From Patescibacterium sp964540895 (GTDB lineage: Bacteria > Patescibacteriota > Patescibacteriia > Patescibacteriales > Patescibacteriaceae): 64,000 bases of DNA. Positions 1 to 8,300 of the stretch are shown piece after piece. Every line of letters starts with the position of its first letter. Position 1 is the stretch's first letter. Location: NCBI GenBank assembly GCA_964540895.1, contig CAZIOP010000001.1, positions 573,631 to 637,630 of the forward strand. Reading direction: 5' to 3'. Made by a program: the position numbers and the translations under genes. The notes under the pieces were generated by a model. That model did no database searches. It was not told the DNA's origin and saw only the letters and a list, made by a program, of their open reading frames with translations.

Positions 1-146
1 ATTTCTCCTAATTGATCACCGGAGTTATTATCAATCACAATAATTTCATGTTCAAGGTGACCGAAATCAGCCTCTGTAATTGATTTAACACAATTAAGAG
101 TTAATCCTTTGCTTTTATAATTAACAATTACGATACTAATATCCAT
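1..146 (-). CDS. GT2 family glycosyltransferase, N-terminal fragment cut by window edge
   Basis: Reading from an ATG at 144-146 gives about 48 residues that start MDISIVIVNYKSKG and contain EIIVIDNNSGD, the usual beta-strand and nucleotide-binding opening of GT-A fold family 2 glycosyltransferases. The rest lies outside the window. It is the most distal visible gene of the rml/glycosyltransferase operon and starts 50 bases after the stop of the preceding glycosyltransferase. The acceptor and sugar cannot be told from this fragment. Confidence 0.8.
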   Translation of the reverse strand, partial: MDISIVIVNYKSKGLTLNCVKSITEADFGHLEHEIIVIDNNSGDQLGE

Positions 147-195
147 GACGATTATGATAAGTAATAATTAAAGGCTTGTCTACGTTGGAACATAC

Positions 196-1248
196 TCACC
201 AAATAACTAACGTTTTAATAATTTTCCAATATACTCCAAAAATAATATTAGCTATACGAAGTTTCCAACTACCAATTTCTTGATACCAAATTCGGCCAGT
301 AATTAATGAAACAATTTTCTTTTCTGAGACTATACGAGCGCCTTGAATCTGATGACGTTTCTCTAATATCTTCCTCCAATTTGCTAGAGAGAGAAAATAT
401 TTCCAAACCTGTATTTTTTCTTGTAACCAACCTGATTGAACTGAAAATAATAATAGACCTAATTCCATAACAATAAAAGCTGGGAAGATGAATAATAGTG
501 TTAACCAATGATAATTCTTTAGAATAGTAATAATTCGATTACGATCCATCCAATAATACTTCTGAATTGATCGACTAAATTCATATTTATGATAAACAAC
601 GGCAGCTGGGATAATAAGGCAGGTATAACCTGCTAACCACAAACGCCAACCTAAATCTTGATCTTCGTTATACATCCACATTTCTTCATCAAATAATCCA
701 ACCCTTCTCAATGCCTCTACGCGTAGTAGTACTGCCGCACCTGAAGGATAAGTAATTTCTTGAACCCTGTTAATTGTTGACAAATACTTTTCCTTGTAGC
801 CCTTAGAATAACCAAAACCTAAAAAATGAGTTTCGTTGCCAAGGCTATTTATTATTTCTGTTTGTGGATGAAGCATTAATCTAGCTTGAAACGCTCCTGC
901 TTCTGGATATTGATTAACTCTTTCCATTAATTTTTCAATGCAATCGTGTTCCAAAATAGTATCCATATTAACTAAAAAAACTAATGAATATTTGCTTTTT
1001 AAAACTTCTTTTAAAGCTGCATTATTCCCACCAGCAAAACCTTCATTTTTCTCACAACAAATAATCTGAGCTTCCGGTGCTATTGTTTGTAGTAATGCAA
1101 AACTTTCAGAACTAGTTTCATTATCAACTAGAAAAAGATCAAAATCTTGATTACTTTGTTGTCGTAAACTCTCTATACAGTCTGCCAAGTATTTACTGGC
1201 ATACTCTTTGTAGTTAGGACTAATAATAATTGCTAATGAGATAGACAT
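196..1248 (-). CDS. GT2 family glycosyltransferase (rhamnosyltransferase-like)
   Basis: This is a GT-A fold family 2 glycosyltransferase of about 350 aa that should transfer an activated sugar to a cell-envelope glycan at the inner face of the membrane. The visible marks are the opening MSISLAIIISPNYKEY, VDNETSSES, the acidic LVNMDTILEHD region, and NEDQDLGWRLWLAGY, which matches the ED motif of WbbL-type rhamnosyltransferases. A hydrophobic stretch near residues 265-290 suggests membrane association. The reading frame extends 20 codons further upstream to 1308, but that would overlap the preceding gene and the family start fits MSISL at 1248. Donor and acceptor are inferred only from the rml genes in the operon. 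Confidence 0.85.
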   Translation of the reverse strand: MSISLAIIISPNYKEYASKYLADCIESLRQQSNQDFDLFLVDNETSSESFALLQTIAPEAQIICCEKNEGFAGGNNAALKEVLKSKYSLVFLVNMDTILEHDCIEKLMERVNQYPEAGAFQARLMLHPQTEIINSLGNETHFLGFGYSKGYKEKYLSTINRVQEITYPSGAAVLLRVEALRRVGLFDEEMWMYNEDQDLGWRLWLAGYTCLIIPAAVVYHKYEFSRSIQKYYWMDRNRIITILKNYHWLTLLFIFPAFIVMELGLLLFSVQSGWLQEKIQVWKYFLSLANWRKILEKRHQIQGARIVSEKKIVSLITGRIWYQEIGSWKLRIANIIFGVYWKIIKTLVIW

Positions 1249-1258
1249 GATACTACTG

Positions 1259-2119
1259 TTAAGTTCGTACTCGAGGTTTGATATGAAAAAAATCGCCAAT
1301 AGAAACAATTAGTTCAGAAATTTCCCAGGCAAGGCGTAATGTCTCTACCTGCCATTCAGGGTGCCATTTTCTAAAATAGGCTATCATACTGTCTCTAAAA
1401 TATTGCTGTTTTTCAACTCGTGGTAATTGAGTAAAACTTTGTCCTATATAATCAATAGCCGTAGCTACTGGTGTATACCAGACTTGTCCACCTTTCTTAT
1501 TCACTGTTTTACAATAATCAACTTCTTCAAACCACAGAAAATATCGTTCATCTAAATAACCAAATTTTTCTAAACATGAACGACGGAGGACAAAAAAAGC
1601 TCCTCGAATTGAATTAACGCTGCTTGCTTGATCGTATTTAAAATCGGCTTGTAAATAATTTTTCAAAATATGCGGAAAAATATGAGGTAACTTAAATACA
1701 ATCGCCACTTGATCCCAAATAGAAGGAAATAATCTGACCTGTGGTAATAATGTTCCTTGCTCATCAGTTAATGTAATACCTGCTACATCAGCTTGAGGAT
1801 TAGCCATAAGCCATTGATGTAAATTAGACAAAGTATCAGGTAAAACTTTCATATCAGGATTTAATAAAATCAAAAAATCACCTACGGCTGCTTTCAAACC
1901 TTGATTACTAGCTTTAGCAAAACCATTGTTGTTTTGATTAACAATTAATTTTACTTGCGGAAATTCTTCAGTTACCATCACAGCACTACCATCAGTTGAG
2001 GCATTGTCTATTACAATAATTTCCTTGGTCACTGAATTACCATCACTAAGTAGAGCTGTGATATTGTCACGCAATTTTTCTTTTACATTCCAGCTAACAA
2101 TAATAATTGAAAAATCCAT
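1259..2119 (-). CDS. GT2 family glycosyltransferase
   Basis: 286 aa GT2 glycosyltransferase. It opens with MDFSIIIVSWNVKEKLRDN, followed by EIIVIDNASTDGSA (nucleotide binding), LLNPDMKVLPD (the DxD-like metal site) and DERYFLWFEEVDYC, the acidic catalytic region of the rhamnosyltransferase-like subgroup. It lies 10 bases after the preceding glycosyltransferase stop and 10 bases before the next start, so it is clearly operonic. No Shine-Dalgarno sequence is evident. The family assignment is firm; the exact sugar is inferred from the adjacent dTDP-rhamnose genes. Confidence 0.87.
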   Translation of the reverse strand: MDFSIIIVSWNVKEKLRDNITALLSDGNSVTKEIIVIDNASTDGSAVMVTEEFPQVKLIVNQNNNGFAKASNQGLKAAVGDFLILLNPDMKVLPDTLSNLHQWLMANPQADVAGITLTDEQGTLLPQVRLFPSIWDQVAIVFKLPHIFPHILKNYLQADFKYDQASSVNSIRGAFFVLRRSCLEKFGYLDERYFLWFEEVDYCKTVNKKGGQVWYTPVATAIDYIGQSFTQLPRVEKQQYFRDSMIAYFRKWHPEWQVETLRLAWEISELIVSIGDFFHIKPRVRT

Positions 2120-2129
2120 AGGTCAAGAT

Positions 2130-3086
2130 TTAATATTTCTTTACTACTGTAGCACCTTTAAAAATAAACGAATAACTTTCTAGTAAGTACTGCTCCAGCA
2201 GCAACGCTTCAAAAAAACGAATCACTACCCATGATATAATCTTTAGTTTGCTTGCCGCACTTTGCCGTGACCAATATTTAATATATAAAAAATGTTGATT
2301 AACAAAGGCATAGCGATTAGCGACTTTTGATCGCTCACGACGATTAATGAATCTCTGCCAAACATTTCCCCCACTTACTGTTCGATCATGATACATAATA
2401 GCTTTAGGTACGAGCAATGAAGAGTAACCTGCTAATTGCAGTCGGTAGGCTAGATCACAATCTTCTTTATACATAAAAAAATACTCATCAAAATATTTCC
2501 CCTGTTCAGCAACTTGTTCTAATGCACTAAGACGGAATAAACCAGCAGCTCCCGAGACTCCCATAATTAAACTGTTATCATATTGTCCGTGATCTTCTTC
2601 ACCTGGCCCTACATCAAAAAATTGTAAACCACTCTTAAGTATTAAACCACAACTATCAATTATGGTTGTTTTAGTTCTTGCAATAAAATTCCAACGGCGC
2701 AATTTTGGTGAGACAGAAGCACAATGAGGATTAACTTCTAAGCTTGATACTAATCGATCAATGACATCCGGTTCTAGAACTGTATCAGGGTTAACTACAA
2801 AAAAATATCTAGCACCGGCGGCTACAGCTTTATGTAACAAAATATTGTAAGCTCGACTAAAACCAACATTTGATGACTCTCTGTACACGTGGATATGTGG
2901 ATGATCCTCTAGAATAGGGCTATTATCATTATGTTCTTCTTCTGAATTATCAAAACAGACGATCGACACACTTTGATATGTCTGACGTTCTAAACTTTGC
3001 AAAAAATACGGCAAATATAGAGCCGTACTTTCACCATAGGTAATAAAACCTACCCACACCTTCGTATTTTGATTGTCGGTCTGCAT
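2130..3086 (-). CDS. GT2 family glycosyltransferase
   Basis: 318 aa GT2 glycosyltransferase. Visible marks are VWVGFITYGESTALYLP at the N-terminus, IVCFDNSEEE, NVGFSRAYN, FFVVNPDTVLEPDVI (metal and donor site) and FMYKEDCDLAYRLQLAGYS (the ED acidic motif with the downstream R-x-x-x-AG box). It follows rmlA by 4 bases and belongs to the same minus-strand operon. The C-terminal part (SKLKIISWVVIRFFEALLL) is amphipathic to hydrophobic and may hold it at the membrane. The acceptor cannot be read from sequence. Confidence 0.87.
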   Translation of the reverse strand: MQTDNQNTKVWVGFITYGESTALYLPYFLQSLERQTYQSVSIVCFDNSEEEHNDNSPILEDHPHIHVYRESSNVGFSRAYNILLHKAVAAGARYFFVVNPDTVLEPDVIDRLVSSLEVNPHCASVSPKLRRWNFIARTKTTIIDSCGLILKSGLQFFDVGPGEEDHGQYDNSLIMGVSGAAGLFRLSALEQVAEQGKYFDEYFFMYKEDCDLAYRLQLAGYSSLLVPKAIMYHDRTVSGGNVWQRFINRRERSKVANRYAFVNQHFLYIKYWSRQSAASKLKIISWVVIRFFEALLLEQYLLESYSFIFKGATVVKKY

Positions 3087-3090
3087 ACAC

Positions 3091-3816
3091 TTATATTATC
3101 ATCTGGTCCTGCAATTTGTCGCGACCCATGGATTGAGCAATATATAAACTTTCAAATGTGCCAGTATCAATCCAATCTTTATAAATCATACGAACAACTA
3201 ATTCTCCTTTCTCCATATACCAACGATGTAAATCAGTTACTTCTAACTCGCCACGATCACTTAACGTTATACCTTTGGCTACCTCAATTACCCGACTATC
3301 ATAGACATAGAGACCAGTAATAGCTAAATTACTTTTAGGGTGTTTTGGTTTTTCTTCAATAGAAATTGCTTGACCAGCCTCATTCATTTCCACAACACCA
3401 AATCGTTCAGGGTCGGGCACTGCTTTAGCAAAAACTTTAGCTCCACTCGTAAAATTATGAATCTCTTCTGAAACATCATCAACAAATAAATTATCAGCTA
3501 AAATCAAAGTTACGTTATCTTGACCAATAAATTCTTCACCAATAATAAAAGCTTCAGCAATTCCTAGTGGCTCTACTTGGACAGCATAGCTCAGGTGACA
3601 ATTAAACTTAGACCCATCACCTAATAACTCTTCATATTGATTGGCATGATCGGGACTAATAATTATTAAAATATCTGTGATACCAGCTCGTAGCAACGTA
3701 TTAAGCGGATAATAAATCATCGGTCGATTATAGACCGGTAATAAACCTTTACTAGTAACGGTGGTACAAGGCAAAAGTCGTGAGCCCCTACCACCTGAGA
3801 GAATAATTCCTTTCAT
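3091..3816 (-). CDS. rmlA: Glucose-1-phosphate thymidylyltransferase
   Basis: Activates glucose-1-phosphate with dTTP to give dTDP-glucose, the first step to dTDP-rhamnose. The N-terminus MKGIILSGGRGSRLLP is the GxGxRxxP nucleotide-binding signature; SKGLLPVYNRPMIYYPL and EEKPKHPKSNLAITGLYVYD match the thymidylyltransferase-specific blocks, and DWIDTGTFESL closes the catalytic domain. It is about 241 aa, shorter than the roughly 290 aa enteric RmlA, so the C-terminal regulatory helices are missing; short forms are common in archaea and CPR bacteria. A TTG seven codons upstream (3837) could also be read, but the family start is the ATG at 3814-3816. It is followed closely by glycosyltransferases and preceded by rmlD. 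Confidence 0.88.
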   Translation of the reverse strand: MKGIILSGGRGSRLLPCTTVTSKGLLPVYNRPMIYYPLNTLLRAGITDILIIISPDHANQYEELLGDGSKFNCHLSYAVQVEPLGIAEAFIIGEEFIGQDNVTLILADNLFVDDVSEEIHNFTSGAKVFAKAVPDPERFGVVEMNEAGQAISIEEKPKHPKSNLAITGLYVYDSRVIEVAKGITLSDRGELEVTDLHRWYMEKGELVVRMIYKDWIDTGTFESLYIAQSMGRDKLQDQMII

Positions 3817-3839
3817 AGGTATATATAAACCTTCCAACC

Positions 3840-4706
3840 TTACAATGACTGAATATATTCGTCAATTGCTGCTTGCCAGGTTCTTAATTTCGGCCGCTTA
3901 GTATTTAGGAGACGTGATTTTTTTGGACGACGTGCTGCACGTAAAAATATCTCACCTTTTACAGGCGCTACAGTAATATTTGGATTTATTTTTTTGAAAA
4001 AATAGGTGGCCGCTTCAAACCAACTGGCCTTACCATCATTAATTAAATGATAGATTCCAAAACCATCACCACTTTCTAATAAACTAATGGTGGCTGAAAC
4101 TAAATCTGGTGTATATGTAAACGATCCGCTTTCATTACTAACTGCTTTTAGCTCAGTATTTGTCTTTGATAGAGTCGTCATTAATTCAAAAAAACTTGGC
4201 TTAGCATTTTTGCCTTGACCTTTATCTCCAAACAATCGTGAAGTACGAATAATGTACCAACGTAAACCGCGACCGCTTAATCGAATTATTTCTTTTTCAC
4301 CCCTTGCTTTACTATTTCCATATTCATTAATTGGCGCTACTTCAGCAGCCTCATTATAACCTGTAGCTAATTCACCAGAAAAAACATAATCAGTAGAATA
4401 GTGAACTAATACAATATTTTCATCTAAAGCAACTTCAGCTAACGTTTGCACTAAGTCATGATTTAATATATCAGCAAGTTGTTTTCCCTTATCATTTTTT
4501 TCTGCACCATCAACATCGTTATAAGCCACAGTATTAATAATAATTTCAGGTTGTAAATCCTTAATTTTCTTTACTAATAACATTCGATCCGTCACATCAA
4601 TATCATCTTTATCCCAGCCAATAAAGACATGATCAGTAAACACCGCACTTTTTTTAAAAAAAGCAGTTCCTAAATTTCCTTTAGCTCCAAGCAGTAATAT
4701 TTTCAT
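3840..4706 (-). CDS. rmlD: dTDP-4-dehydrorhamnose reductase
   Basis: NAD(P)H-dependent reductase that makes dTDP-L-rhamnose from the 4-keto sugar. The 288 aa protein starts MKILLLGAKGNLGTA (Rossmann glycine-rich loop), continues with STDYVFSG and has the short-chain dehydrogenase YxxxK pair at Y129 and K133 (YGNSKARGEKE). SRLFGDKGQGKN and TYTPDL fit the RmlD family. It lies between rmlB and rmlA with gaps of 8 and 23 bases. Assignment rests on motifs and operon context together; sugar specificity itself cannot be read. Confidence 0.88.
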   Translation of the reverse strand: MKILLLGAKGNLGTAFFKKSAVFTDHVFIGWDKDDIDVTDRMLLVKKIKDLQPEIIINTVAYNDVDGAEKNDKGKQLADILNHDLVQTLAEVALDENIVLVHYSTDYVFSGELATGYNEAAEVAPINEYGNSKARGEKEIIRLSGRGLRWYIIRTSRLFGDKGQGKNAKPSFFELMTTLSKTNTELKAVSNESGSFTYTPDLVSATISLLESGDGFGIYHLINDGKASWFEAATYFFKKINPNITVAPVKGEIFLRAARRPKKSRLLNTKRPKLRTWQAAIDEYIQSL

Positions 4707-4714
4707 ACCTATAG

Positions 4715-5683
4715 TTATCTAAGTAATGGTTCCCACCACCAACGATTTTCACGATACCATTGAATAGTTTTTGTTATACCATTTTCAAAATTTGTTTCCG
4801 GATGCCAGTCCAATTCTTGAGTAACTCGACTATAATCAATAGCATAACGGAAATCATGACCTAAACGATCAGGAGCTAATTCAATCATATCTTCACTTGC
4901 TCCCAAAGCTTGTAATAATTGTCCAGCAATTTCCTTGTTACTCAATTCAGTATCACCTCCCAAACAATATGTCTGGCCAATTCTACCTTTTTTAATAATA
5001 GCTTCAATACCTCTCACATGATCAAGCACATAGAGCCAATCACGGATATTTTCTCCACTACCATATAAAGGTACTTTCTTGTTATCCAATAAATTGGTAA
5101 TGAATAAAGGAATTAATTTTTCTGGTAATTGATATGGTCCGTAATTATTACTGCAATTAGAAATTGTAATAGGTAAACCATGCGTATAGTAATATGAACG
5201 CACTAAATGATCAGATGAAGCTTTGGAAGCACTGTATGGACTATGAGGATTATACGGAGTTTGTTCATTAAATTTCTTCTCATCAACTCTTAAATCGCCA
5301 AAAACTTCATCAGTTGAAACATGGTGAAATCGAGGCTTGTGTGGTGCATTTTTGGCAGCTTCTAATAGAACTGCTGTACCAAGAATATTAGTAGTTATGA
5401 AAGGTAGACTACTAGTAATTGAACGGTCAACGTGAGACTCAGCCGCAAAGTGGACAATAATATCAGACTCATTAACTAGGGGGATGACTGTTTCGGAATT
5501 AGTAATATCACCTTGGACAAAACGATAACGAGAATTAGAAGCTACATCTTGCAGAGTTTCAGTGTGACCGGCATATGTTAAAACATCCAGATTGATAATG
5601 GAATCAGATGGATGATGCTCTAACCAATAACGAATAAAATGAGAGCCAATAAAACCGGCTCCCCCGGTTACTAACAAACGCAT
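4715..5683 (-). CDS. rmlB: dTDP-glucose 4,6-dehydratase
   Basis: Extended short-chain dehydrogenase that converts dTDP-glucose to the 4-keto-6-deoxy sugar. In its 322 aa, GGAGFIGSH (residues 7-15) is the NAD loop, HVSTDEVFGDL holds the T124-D125-E126 catalytic triad typical of dehydratases, and Y150/K154 in YSASKASSDHL are the catalytic YxxxK. RSYYYTHGLP and SNCSNNYGPYQLPEKLIP are nearly diagnostic of RmlB. It starts 3 bases after the HIT-family gene stop. Very secure assignment. Confidence 0.95.
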   Translation of the reverse strand: MRLLVTGGAGFIGSHFIRYWLEHHPSDSIINLDVLTYAGHTETLQDVASNSRYRFVQGDITNSETVIPLVNESDIIVHFAAESHVDRSITSSLPFITTNILGTAVLLEAAKNAPHKPRFHHVSTDEVFGDLRVDEKKFNEQTPYNPHSPYSASKASSDHLVRSYYYTHGLPITISNCSNNYGPYQLPEKLIPLFITNLLDNKKVPLYGSGENIRDWLYVLDHVRGIEAIIKKGRIGQTYCLGGDTELSNKEIAGQLLQALGASEDMIELAPDRLGHDFRYAIDYSRVTQELDWHPETNFENGITKTIQWYRENRWWWEPLLR

Positions 5684-5686
5684 AGA

Positions 5687-6106
5687 TTATATCAGAGCAG
5701 CCTTTATCTTTTGTTCATATTCTTCAGCTTGACCGTCGTCATAGGTACCTTGTGATCGATTATCTAAACCATCACCTTCACTACGTGGAACAACATGAAA
5801 ATGAACATGTAAAATGTGTTCACTAGCAGTAGCTGATTTGTCTACATTATCCATGAACAAACGGTAGCCTTTAACATTTAAACTTTTAAAAATAGCTGCA
5901 CCGACTCGTTGTACCACTGTTAAATAACTACCAAGTAAATTAACTGGCATGGCTTCCAATGAAGGGTACGCTTCTTTAGGAATAACAATCACATGTCCAG
6001 GTGCCATTGGCAAAATATCTAGAAACGCAATAAAGTCCTGATCTTCCCAGACAATATGAGCTGGGATTTCATGACTAGCAATCTTTGCAAAAATAGTTTT
6101 TTCCAT
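5687..6106 (-). CDS. HIT family nucleotide hydrolase or transferase
   Basis: 139 aa histidine-triad protein. The triad HVHFHVVP (H100, H102, H104) near the C-terminus is the catalytic HxHxH site that forms a nucleotidyl-histidine intermediate, and DILPMAPGHVIVIPK is the conserved substrate loop. HIT proteins usually remove AMP from phosphoramidates or adenylated leftovers. Its place between rmlC-like and rmlB genes in a dTDP-sugar operon is notable but does not prove a sugar-nucleotide role; HIT genes often travel with unrelated neighbours. Confidence 0.9.
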   Translation of the reverse strand: MEKTIFAKIASHEIPAHIVWEDQDFIAFLDILPMAPGHVIVIPKEAYPSLEAMPVNLLGSYLTVVQRVGAAIFKSLNVKGYRLFMDNVDKSATASEHILHVHFHVVPRSEGDGLDNRSQGTYDDGQAEEYEQKIKAALI

Positions 6107-6128
6107 ACATTATAATTAACTACATTAT

Positions 6129-6578
6129 TTAAATAATTTTATAAGGTGAATTTTCATCATGCTCCCAGCGAATCTCATCAACGTCTTCTTTCTTGTCTTT
6201 TCCTCGATATAACCTATCTGGCAAATTAATAGAATAGGCAGGAGTTTCACTAACACACTTATAACCATGAACAACACCAGGAGGAACAATGACCATGGTT
6301 GGAGAATTTTGTCCCACTGATATTATTACATGATCTCCTTTAGTAACGCTTGATTCACGACGATCCCAAAGATGTAATTCAAAATTACCGGGACCAGTAA
6401 AAATAAAGCAATCTGACTGGTCTTTGTGCTCGTGTGGTCCCCTAACTATCCCTGGGTTGGTTAAACTAACATAGGCCATAGCTGGTTGATAGTTAATTTC
6501 ATCATTACGAAACACTTCCATTAACCAACCTCGATTATCCTCATACCGCTCCACCTTCTTGATAATTACTCCATCCAT
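6129..6578 (-). CDS. RmlC-like cupin (probable dTDP-4-dehydrorhamnose 3,5-epimerase family)
   Basis: 149 aa cupin-fold protein. ERYEDNRGWLMEVFRNDE matches the start of RmlC-type epimerases, and GIVRGPHEHKDQSDCFIF with VIVPPGVVHGYKCVSET matches the two cupin motifs. It is about 30 residues shorter than classic RmlC, and the RGLHYQ motif of standard epimerases reads RGPHEH here, so it could be an epimerase variant or a related 3,4-ketoisomerase. Because rmlA, rmlB and rmlD are all in the operon and no other epimerase is visible, the RmlC role is the most economical reading. Confidence 0.75.
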   Translation of the reverse strand: MDGVIIKKVERYEDNRGWLMEVFRNDEINYQPAMAYVSLTNPGIVRGPHEHKDQSDCFIFTGPGNFELHLWDRRESSVTKGDHVIISVGQNSPTMVIVPPGVVHGYKCVSETPAYSINLPDRLYRGKDKKEDVDEIRWEHDENSPYKII

Positions 6579-6584
6579 ATAAAG

Positions 6585-6764
6585 TTATTTTTTCTTATAA
6601 TATACGAGAATAATAGCAATAATCAGCCAAAAAATCAAGAAATAGCTAAGATTAATATAGGCTCGTACCATGCCTGTTTGTAACACCTCTAATCCTATTA
6701 ATACTAGTAATGTAATACTAATAGCTAAATATATTTCTTTAATGATTTTATAGGAGATTACCAT
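6585..6764 (-). CDS. Small two-helix membrane protein, unknown
   Basis: About 59 aa with two hydrophobic helices (YLAISITLLVLIGLEVL and LSYFLIFWLIIAIILVYY) and a lysine tail, giving an N-in/C-in hairpin. The frame can be read from 6794, but the ATG at 6762-6764 sits 1 base after the preceding stop, which fits the tight operon packing. I do not recognise the family. It lies between the membrane-anchored 468 aa protein and the rmlC-like gene, so a role in envelope glycan assembly is only a guess. Confidence 0.55.
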   Translation of the reverse strand: MVISYKIIKEIYLAISITLLVLIGLEVLQTGMVRAYINLSYFLIFWLIIAIILVYYKKK

Positions 6765-6765
6765 A

Positions 6766-8172
6766 TTATCTAAACTTTTGTAATAAAAAATCAACTAGTG
6801 TTCTACCGGAAAAAGTAACTTCTACTAAAGGTATTTCAATTGGTTTTTCAGGATTTATTTCTGGTGCAGCAATCATGAATGGAATACCCTTACCATCAAG
6901 ACACGTCGGATTGATATTAAAATGTACTGTTCGTGAAAAAGGCTCAGAAAAACCGACTGGTTGATACTTAGCTAAAACAAAATCTATATCAGATTTTTCT
7001 ATGTCAGTTTTATTAGTAAATTGTCGGGGAAAGGGATTAATAACTTCTCTTGGTGAAAAACTAAAAACTCCATCACCAGCTAACACAACATTATCGTGTT
7101 CTAATTTAATCTCTTTAACTACTCTGGTTTGATCTTGAAGAATGATTGAAAATTGTTTATAGGTTTCAGAAAGACGTAATTGATCATTATTAACAGTAAT
7201 CGTTTGTAGACTCTGGGGATCAAGTGTTTGAGCTTGTAGGTTAGTAACATCACTATATAGTGAAAAATTTTTCCTTGAAGCTCTTACTAATGAAACTCTA
7301 TTAATAAAAGCTAGTCGACTCTGAGTAGTTTTTATTGTACTGAAAATAATATCTTCTGAAGTCTTAACTTCTACCCTATACATTCCAGATGAAAGTTTAT
7401 TAGTAGTAATTCGTTTCTCAATTATGCTTGGTTGATTTAATTTTTTCTGATCTATATTAATCCTTTCGGTATATACCGTATTACCTTGATCATTATACAA
7501 AGAAAAAATCACTGGTTGTGTATGTTCAGCATTTTCATTTAACATTGAGAATGTAATATCAATTGGTTCACCGTTACTGTATGTTAAGAATGAGAATGTA
7601 CCACGTAGACCAACTTCATATTCTTTTGGTACATCATATAGTTTATAGTCAGGTATGGTAATAGAATTTGGTAATGAATAATTATACAAAGCAATGGATT
7701 CTCTCTGTGGTGGATTTTTTACAAAATCAGTGATTGATGAATATTTCTTTTCTCGCTGCCAGAGTAATAAACCATTCTCTTGTAAAACGCCTTGATTATG
7801 AACTAACTCTTCGAGTTTTTTAAAATACAGTGGTTGACGTTCAAAATTCCAGGAATTTTTTTCTCGACATATTCCTAATTCCATTAAAGGAGCTGGATTT
7901 TTAAAACTTACTGTAACTGCGGCCGTGTCAAAAGAGCGTGGCGGTCGAAGATAAAAATATACTGGCTCAGCAATTAGCGAACGTAATAATCCTTTACTAT
8001 CTTTTTCTATACGTTCTCGTGGTGAAAATTCACTAACAAAATAATTGTACTTAGAAAAATTACTTGTATATGTAATTTCTCCTTGAGGTACAATTGTCTT
8101 ATACAATATAACTATTACTAGTATTACTAGCAAACCAAGCCATATATAACGAATTTTAGTGATAGACATCAT
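6766..8172 (-). CDS. Membrane-anchored extracytoplasmic protein, unknown
   Basis: 468 aa with one N-terminal hydrophobic helix (about residues 10-27, IWLGLLVILVIVILY) followed by a long polar, beta-rich ectodomain. Sections such as TFSMLNENAEHTQPVIFSLY and SGMYRVEVKTSEDIIFST look like immunoglobulin-type beta-sandwich strands, but I cannot name a family. It is the first gene of the polysaccharide operon and diverges from asnS, so it probably works at the cell surface with the glycan made by the downstream genes. No catalytic motif is visible. Confidence 0.7.
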   Translation of the reverse strand: MMSITKIRYIWLGLLVILVIVILYKTIVPQGEITYTSNFSKYNYFVSEFSPRERIEKDSKGLLRSLIAEPVYFYLRPPRSFDTAAVTVSFKNPAPLMELGICREKNSWNFERQPLYFKKLEELVHNQGVLQENGLLLWQREKKYSSITDFVKNPPQRESIALYNYSLPNSITIPDYKLYDVPKEYEVGLRGTFSFLTYSNGEPIDITFSMLNENAEHTQPVIFSLYNDQGNTVYTERINIDQKKLNQPSIIEKRITTNKLSSGMYRVEVKTSEDIIFSTIKTTQSRLAFINRVSLVRASRKNFSLYSDVTNLQAQTLDPQSLQTITVNNDQLRLSETYKQFSIILQDQTRVVKEIKLEHDNVVLAGDGVFSFSPREVINPFPRQFTNKTDIEKSDIDFVLAKYQPVGFSEPFSRTVHFNINPTCLDGKGIPFMIAAPEINPEKPIEIPLVEVTFSGRTLVDFLLQKFR

Positions 8173-8250
8173 TCTCTCATCATATCAAGGAACGACTAAA
8201 ATATAAAACTAAAGCTTGAGGCTATTTTATCAAATTTTGGCTATTTATAC

Positions 8251-8279
8251 TTGATTTACGACCCTTAATCTGCTAAACT
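8251..8279 (+). promoter_or_regulatory. Sigma70-type promoter of asnS
   Basis: TTGATT at 8251-8256 and TAAACT at 8274-8279 with a 17-base spacer. The predicted start near 8286 leaves a leader of only about 15 bases before the asnS ATG at 8301, with no Shine-Dalgarno sequence. Confidence 0.6.
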
Positions 8280-8300
8280 TAGAAATAAACTTATTCTTCT

